64,000 nt of DNA from Gymnogyps californianus (taxonomy: Eukaryota > Chordata > Aves > Accipitriformes > Cathartidae), in NCBI RefSeq assembly GCF_018139145.2, contig NC_059500.1, positions 43,571,175 through 43,635,174 on the forward strand. The letters are read 5' to 3'. Made by a program: the position numbers and the translations under genes. Positions 62,801 through 64,000 of the stretch are shown here, piece by piece. The notes under the pieces are model-generated. The model saw nothing but the letters and a program-made list of their open reading frames with translations, did no database searches and was not told the origin of the DNA. Positions within the stretch are counted from its first letter, which is position 1. The number at the start of each line of letters is the position of its first letter.

Positions 62801-64000
62801 TTATCATCTTGCTTCCTTCAACAGTATCAATTTGGCAGACAATGGACCTTTCAACACCTGATTCCTCGTGTCTCACTCTGTAAATACATCGACCCACTTT
62901 TGTCAATGGAATCTTTTCCACAGTGGAATGATTATGTGGACCTAGAATTTACAAGATGAGAAATGAAAGACTCAAAAGGAGCACAAAGATACATTTGAAA
63001 GACAGAAATGTGCATTCAATAGAATTTTCTGTATCATTCAATCTATTAAAAAAAAAATTAAAGTAGATGAAAAAGTACAGTCATCACTTTTAATATGCCA
63101 ATCTTGCAGTGTTACTAAAGAAACAGTGTTACTAAAGATTCTTTTTTTGCCACAGGAAAAAGAGTAAATGAGTCCATCACTCAAATATTTAAGTGGGTTT
63201 TGCCACTGCAAATAAAATCAATGCCTAAAGAGAAATGTTTGCAAGATGTAATGGCTTATTAACAAGGTACAGCTCATATATATTGCAAAAACAATTCAAG
63301 TAATAAATCATATGGTCAAGAGTAGTTTGAAAAATCAGTTCTGAAAAAAAACTGTCAATTGTCACAATAAATCAACTTAAACTGTTAACACATACACCAT
63401 TAAAAAATAGCTAATTTTTACTTCTAGCTTTAACAGTGTTTTACTTTAAATTATTTAAAACAATCTTTTCTTAAAAGCATCCCCCTTAAGAGTAACTTCT
63501 TCTATGAACACACATATATACAGGCCTCAGAATTCTACAAAAAAAATTATTTTGGGTGGCTTAATTCTGCATTAATGTGTGAATACAAACAAAAATATTT
63601 GATTGCAGTAAAATTATGAAATAAAGATTAGTTACCTAAATAATTTATCATATTAGAAAATTTACGCTACAAAAATTAACAAGCATGATACATGTAAATT
63701 TTAGCTGCGAAGACTAAAGCATGATTTCAAATATTGCCACGCATCTAGAATCCAAAGAAACACTCCTTTCATGTTATGTAGTCCCCCAATACTTACTGAC
63801 CTGTACAAAATGCAGTATTATGCATCATGCAGTATTTACAAAAACAGAAGTTGTATCAACTTTGGAACTTACAGATCTGAATGTAAAACCTCTTGCTACT
63901 CAGAGTTGTCATTGCTGTGAACTGGTCACTTTCATTTTTAGTTCTGACAAATTCCATATTTAAATTCTCTCCATCTCTTAAATGAAATATTTTTGCTCCA
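17834..64000 (-). CDS. VPS13A: VPS13A (chorein), bridge-like lipid-transfer protein, C-terminal 1,280 residues in 29 exons
   Basis: VPS13A is a rod-shaped bridge that moves phospholipids between organelle membranes (ER-mitochondria, ER-lipid droplet, and plasma membrane through XK). Loss in humans causes chorea-acanthocytosis. Join, high to low: 64000-63873 (partial), 62941-62781, 61647-61544, 60244-59947, 58771-58376, 57544-57440, 57342-57196, 53036-52908, 52200-52067, 50204-50075, 49715-49480, 47303-47150, 46267-46121, 45980-45899, 44558-44489, 44010-43905, 40823-40710, 38264-38119, 38004-37923, 36910-36797, 36334-36259, 36157-35994, 35643-35598, 34706-34583, 33543-33429, 22717-22632, 21980-21857, 20299-20225, 17884-17834. 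All introns are GT/AG and the total (3,844 nt) keeps one frame to TAA. VAB/SHR-BD domain at about fragment residues 315-560, ATG2_C-like region about 850-1130, PH-like domain about 1130-1280. The C-terminus matches human VPS13A closely ([18 protein letters not shown]) and not VPS13B/C/D. An alternative last exon is listed separately. Confidence 0.97.
17885..20224 (-). other. Last VPS13A intron
   Basis: About 2.3 kb. Holds the A tracts at 18415-18430 and 19325-19348. Nothing else recognised. Confidence 0.8.
19325..19348 (+). repeat. A homopolymer, 24 nt
   Basis: A run within an A/G-rich stretch in the last VPS13A intron. Another of 16 A is at 18415-18430. No retroposed gene body precedes either. 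Confidence 0.9.
20225..20299 (-). CDS. VPS13A: VPS13A window exon 28 (PH-like domain)
   Basis: 75 nt, residues 1240-1264, phase 0. [20 protein letters not shown] then PEDAK. The acceptor follows an uninterrupted T tract on the minus strand. Confidence 0.97.
21758..21798. repeat. 22-bp tandem duplication
   Basis: Two nearly identical copies of gagagatcaggaattcaa with a 22-bp period, 60 bp from VPS13A exon 27 on its donor side. Confidence 0.85.
21857..21980 (-). CDS. VPS13A: VPS13A window exon 27 (PH-like domain)
   Basis: 124 nt, residues 1199-1239. [20 protein letters not shown] then [18 protein letters not shown]: core beta-strands of the PH-like fold. Confidence 0.97.
22632..22717 (-). CDS. 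VPS13A: VPS13A window exon 26 (PH-like domain)
   Basis: 86 nt, residues 1170-1198. [20 protein letters not shown] then LLMVTK. Follows a 10.7-kb intron, the longest in the window. Acceptor ttttag, donor gtaaaa. Confidence 0.95.
31034..31039 (-). promoter_or_regulatory. Candidate poly(A) signal for the alternative VPS13A terminal exon
   Basis: Minus-strand AATAAA about 150 nt past the alternative stop. Another lies at 30689-30694. Surrounding sequence is very AT-rich, so chance hexamers are common. Confidence 0.35.
31191..31253 (-). CDS. VPS13A: VPS13A alternative terminal coding exon (short C-terminus)
   Basis: Minus-strand acceptor ctttcag at 31254-31260, then 20 codons and TAG (31191-31193). 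Peptide [20 protein letters not shown] follows exon 25 in phase 0. It would replace the last 111 residues, removing most of the PH-like domain that in human VPS13A binds the XK scramblase. Human VPS13A has a known transcript form ending in an alternative exon between the same two exons. That supports this call, though I cannot compare sequences here. AATAAA on the same strand lies about 150 nt downstream (31034-31039). Use is unproven without RNA evidence. Confidence 0.72.
   Translation of the reverse strand, partial: KRQAYREWTKTHNSSDDDDS
33429..33543 (-). CDS. VPS13A: VPS13A window exon 25 (last exon shared by both 3' forms)
   Basis: 115 nt, residues 1132-1169. [20 protein letters not shown] then [15 protein letters not shown], the start of the PH-like domain. 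Its donor (gtgaag) can join, in phase 0, either exon 26 at 22717 or the alternative terminal exon at 31253. Confidence 0.96.
33544..34582 (-). other. VPS13A intron between exons 24 and 25
   Basis: About 1 kb; no repeat or further exon seen. Confidence 0.75.
34583..34706 (-). CDS. VPS13A: VPS13A window exon 24
   Basis: 124 nt, residues 1091-1131. Reads [20 protein letters not shown], then [20 protein letters not shown]. Acceptor cttttag chosen because the next AG, 8 nt on, would drop the conserved Ala-Gln and shift the frame. Confidence 0.96.
34915..35527 (-). mobile_element. Solo LTR of an avian endogenous retrovirus (VPS13A intron, sense)
   Basis: About 613 bp filling most of the 891-bp intron between VPS13A exons 23 and 24. 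In minus orientation it begins tgtattgggtctggctgag and ends ggtcaacccaccaca (TG...CA). An imperfect 5-bp duplication, taatc / taatg, flanks it. It shares the block on the minus strand around gttgatagcacaccagtgtt with the other two LTRs. A C-rich run (35215-35241) and an aataaaagc TATA/poly(A)-like box are inside. The + strand open reading through 35067-35453 is incidental. Confidence 0.85.
35598..35643 (-). CDS. VPS13A: VPS13A window exon 23 (46-nt small exon)
   Basis: 46 nt, residues 1075-1090: [15 protein letters not shown] plus one base of a Gly codon. Too short for ORF detection. Identified by family sequence, ttggtag acceptor, gtaagt donor and frame. A solo LTR ends 70 bp past its donor. 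Confidence 0.96.
35994..36157 (-). CDS. VPS13A: VPS13A window exon 22
   Basis: 164 nt, residues 1021-1074. [20 protein letters not shown], then [16 protein letters not shown] and [11 protein letters not shown]. The intron to exon 21 is 101 bp. Confidence 0.97.
36259..36334 (-). CDS. VPS13A: VPS13A window exon 21
   Basis: 76 nt, residues 995-1020. [20 protein letters not shown] then VGGAVG: glycine/alanine-rich amphipathic helix of the ATG2_C-like region, implicated in lipid-droplet and mitochondrial contact. Confidence 0.97.
36797..36910 (-). CDS. VPS13A: VPS13A window exon 20
   Basis: 114 nt, residues 957-994, phase 0. [20 protein letters not shown], the near-invariant VPS13 segment, then [12 protein letters not shown]. 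Confidence 0.97.
36911..37922 (-). other. VPS13A intron between exons 19 and 20
   Basis: About 1 kb, nothing recognised. Confidence 0.75.
37923..38004 (-). CDS. VPS13A: VPS13A window exon 19
   Basis: 82 nt, residues 930-956. [20 protein letters not shown] then RHYSKQ. Follows a 114-bp intron. Confidence 0.95.
38119..38264 (-). CDS. VPS13A: VPS13A window exon 18
   Basis: 146 nt, residues 881-929. A short variable charged loop ([13 protein letters not shown]) leads to the conserved [19 protein letters not shown]. Acceptor ctttag, donor gtaggt. Confidence 0.95.
40037..40635 (+). mobile_element. Solo LTR of an avian endogenous retrovirus (VPS13A intron, antisense)
   Basis: About 599 bp, TGTCCTGGTTTCG at the left end and GGGGTTAAACCATGACA at the right. 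Contains a good TATA box (tatataaaca, 40301-40310) and downstream T/A-rich and ATTAAA sequence typical of the R/U5 part. Flanks tcctat / gcctac could be a decayed duplication. It ends 75 bp from the donor of VPS13A exon 17. No gag, pol or env sequence nearby. Confidence 0.88.
40301..40310 (+). promoter_or_regulatory. TATA box of the solo LTR
   Basis: tatataaaca in the expected U3 position, preceded by the conserved cgtcatgcccag block. In this orientation any transcript would run antisense to VPS13A, into exon 17. Confidence 0.5.
40710..40823 (-). CDS. VPS13A: VPS13A window exon 17
   Basis: 114 nt, residues 843-880. [20 protein letters not shown] then [12 protein letters not shown]. Its donor is 75 bp from the edge of a solo LTR at 40037-40635. 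Confidence 0.94.
40824..43904 (-). other. VPS13A intron between exons 16 and 17
   Basis: 3.1 kb of AT-rich sequence with no repeat family or exon that I recognise. Confidence 0.75.
43905..44010 (-). CDS. VPS13A: VPS13A window exon 16
   Basis: 106 nt, residues 808-842. [20 protein letters not shown], the start of the amphipathic, ATG2_C-like C-terminal region. Confidence 0.95.
44116..44137 (+). repeat. T homopolymer, 22 nt
   Basis: T run in the VPS13A intron between exons 15 and 16, about 105 bp on the acceptor side of exon 16. Confidence 0.85.
44489..44558 (-). CDS. VPS13A: VPS13A window exon 15
   Basis: 70 nt, residues 785-807. [20 protein letters not shown]. The acceptor is cttcatag; donor gtaagt. 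Confidence 0.94.
45899..45980 (-). CDS. VPS13A: VPS13A window exon 14
   Basis: 82 nt, residues 757-784. [20 protein letters not shown], then the first base of an Ala codon. Intron of 140 bp to exon 13. Confidence 0.95.
46121..46267 (-). CDS. VPS13A: VPS13A window exon 13
   Basis: 147 nt, residues 708-756, phase 0 both ends. [13 protein letters not shown] then [18 protein letters not shown] and FRIQIYRIQ. Confidence 0.94.
47150..47303 (-). CDS. VPS13A: VPS13A window exon 12
   Basis: 154 nt, residues 657-707. [20 protein letters not shown], a basic conserved segment, then a charged stretch ending ELESNVL. Confidence 0.95.
48311..48334 (+). repeat. C homopolymer, 24 nt
   Basis: Run of C after cgtcgtccgtcgt in the VPS13A intron between exons 11 and 12. 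It is a G run on the VPS13A coding strand. Confidence 0.9.
49480..49715 (-). CDS. VPS13A: VPS13A window exon 11
   Basis: 236 nt, residues 578-656. [20 protein letters not shown] and [20 protein letters not shown] are strongly conserved and close the VAB region. Confidence 0.96.
50075..50204 (-). CDS. VPS13A: VPS13A window exon 10
   Basis: 130 nt, residues 535-577. [19 protein letters not shown] is highly conserved in VPS13 proteins. Acceptor ttctag, donor gtacag. Confidence 0.95.
50735..51088 (+). mobile_element. CR1 LINE, short 3' fragment with ATTCT tail
   Basis: Plus-strand 3' fragment of about 350 bp in a VPS13A intron (antisense to VPS13A). The ORF2 end is intact enough to read [20 protein letters not shown], followed by the short 3' UTR (ttggactagatgatcattg). 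The tail is repeated ATTCT pentamers instead of the usual octamer. Confidence 0.92.
52067..52200 (-). CDS. VPS13A: VPS13A window exon 9 (VAB domain)
   Basis: 134 nt, residues 490-534. [19 protein letters not shown], then [17 protein letters not shown], another repeat with the conserved Asn. Confidence 0.95.
52908..53036 (-). CDS. VPS13A: VPS13A window exon 8 (VAB domain)
   Basis: 129 nt, residues 447-489. [20 protein letters not shown] then [13 protein letters not shown]. Continues from VLQQ across a 4.2-kb intron with no exon missing by comparison with the family. Confidence 0.95.
53594..53611. repeat. (TA)n microsatellite
   Basis: Eight or so TA units, with a second short TA/CA cluster to about 53650. 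In the VPS13A intron between exons 7 and 8. Confidence 0.85.
56155..56190. repeat. 10-bp tandem repeat, 3.6 copies
   Basis: Unit cttccataaa, perfect copies, in the intron between VPS13A exons 7 and 8. Confidence 0.9.
57196..57342 (-). CDS. VPS13A: VPS13A window exon 7 (VAB domain repeat)
   Basis: 147 nt, residues 398-446. [20 protein letters not shown] is a classic SHR-BD/VAB segment with the conserved asparagine. Phase 0 at both ends. Confidence 0.96.
57440..57544 (-). CDS. VPS13A: VPS13A window exon 6
   Basis: 105 nt, residues 363-397 ([20 protein letters not shown] onward). Phase 0 at both ends. Separated from the next exon by a 97-bp intron. Donor gtgagt. Confidence 0.95.
58376..58771 (-). 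CDS. VPS13A: VPS13A window exon 5 (enters VAB/SHR-BD domain)
   Basis: 396 nt, the longest exon here; residues 231-362. [12 protein letters not shown] follows VTYSVE in frame. [19 protein letters not shown] is a conserved adaptor-binding-domain repeat with its asparagine. Acceptor aaaag, donor gtatta. Confidence 0.95.
59947..60244 (-). CDS. VPS13A: VPS13A window exon 4
   Basis: 298 nt, residues 132-230. Starts [13 protein letters not shown], has the [19 protein letters not shown] stretch typical of VPS13 before the VAB domain, and ends VTYSVE. Acceptor ttacag, donor gtaatt. Confidence 0.95.
61544..61647 (-). CDS. VPS13A: VPS13A window exon 3
   Basis: 104 nt, residues 97-131. Begins [15 protein letters not shown], the conserved strand leading into the adaptor-binding region. 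Acceptor cacacag, donor gtactt. Confidence 0.95.
62781..62941 (-). CDS. VPS13A: VPS13A window exon 2
   Basis: 161 nt, residues 43-96. [20 protein letters not shown] at the start, ITIRSPIQ at the end. Acceptor ttctag, donor gttgtt. Confidence 0.95.
63107..63137. repeat. 17-bp tandem duplication
   Basis: cagtgttactaaagaaa followed by cagtgttactaaaga, intron between VPS13A exons 1 and 2 of the window. Confidence 0.85.
63873..64000 (-). CDS. VPS13A: VPS13A window exon 1 (cut by window edge)
   Basis: 128 nt visible, residues 1-42 plus one base of a Cys codon. Reads [12 protein letters not shown] at the start and [10 protein letters not shown] at the end. Donor gtaagt. The exon continues past the right edge. 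Confidence 0.93.

Larger units (their letters stand above)
57545..63872 (-). other. VPS13A introns among window exons 1-6
   Basis: 57545-58375, 58772-59946, 60245-61543, 61648-62780 and 62942-63872. Apart from the 17-bp duplication at 63107 I see no repeat, RNA gene or further exon. Confidence 0.75.

Overview
The window is a piece of a bird genome. It carries the last five coding exons of GNA14 (a Gq-class G-protein alpha subunit) on the + strand and the last 29 coding exons of VPS13A (the chorein lipid-transfer protein) on the - strand. The genes converge tail to tail, with stop codons about 7 kb apart. The avian assignment rests on the repeats: three 5'-truncated CR1 LINE fragments with typical CR1 3' ends, and three solo LTRs of a family I know from many bird genomes. 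The VPS13A-GNA14 neighbourhood matches human 9q21, which largely corresponds to the avian Z chromosome, so Z linkage is a reasonable inference but is not shown by the sequence.

Layout: 1-3464 is a GNA14 intron (no exon found) with a CR1 copy. GNA14 exons lie at 3465-3619, 5980-6108, 8035-8164, 9528-9681 and 10685-10875 (stop). 10876-17833 holds the two 3' UTRs and the intergenic gap, with poly(A) signals on both strands, a G homopolymer and a small GC-richer patch. From 17834 to the right edge everything is VPS13A read right to left. All exons have GT/AG borders and join in one open frame of 1,280 residues (roughly human residues 1895-3174). They cover the end of the bridge region, the VAB/SHR-BD adaptor domain, the ATG2_C-like helices and the C-terminal PH-like domain.

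The most interesting feature is an alternative VPS13A terminal exon (31191-31253) inside the 10.7-kb intron before the last four exons. It joins in frame after the exon at 33429-33543 and codes for 20 residues ending in an acidic Ser/Asp tail. It replaces the 111 residues that make up most of the PH-like domain. Human VPS13A is known to have two such 3' forms, so this is probably a conserved isoform switch and not a new gene.

The two proteins are not known to share a pathway; their closeness is conserved synteny. No new gene family, RNA gene, CRISPR or other unknown system was found. The remaining points of interest are isoform structure, LTRs very close to splice sites, and simple-sequence or hairpin features. 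Exon borders were read by eye and checked by phase and frame continuity.
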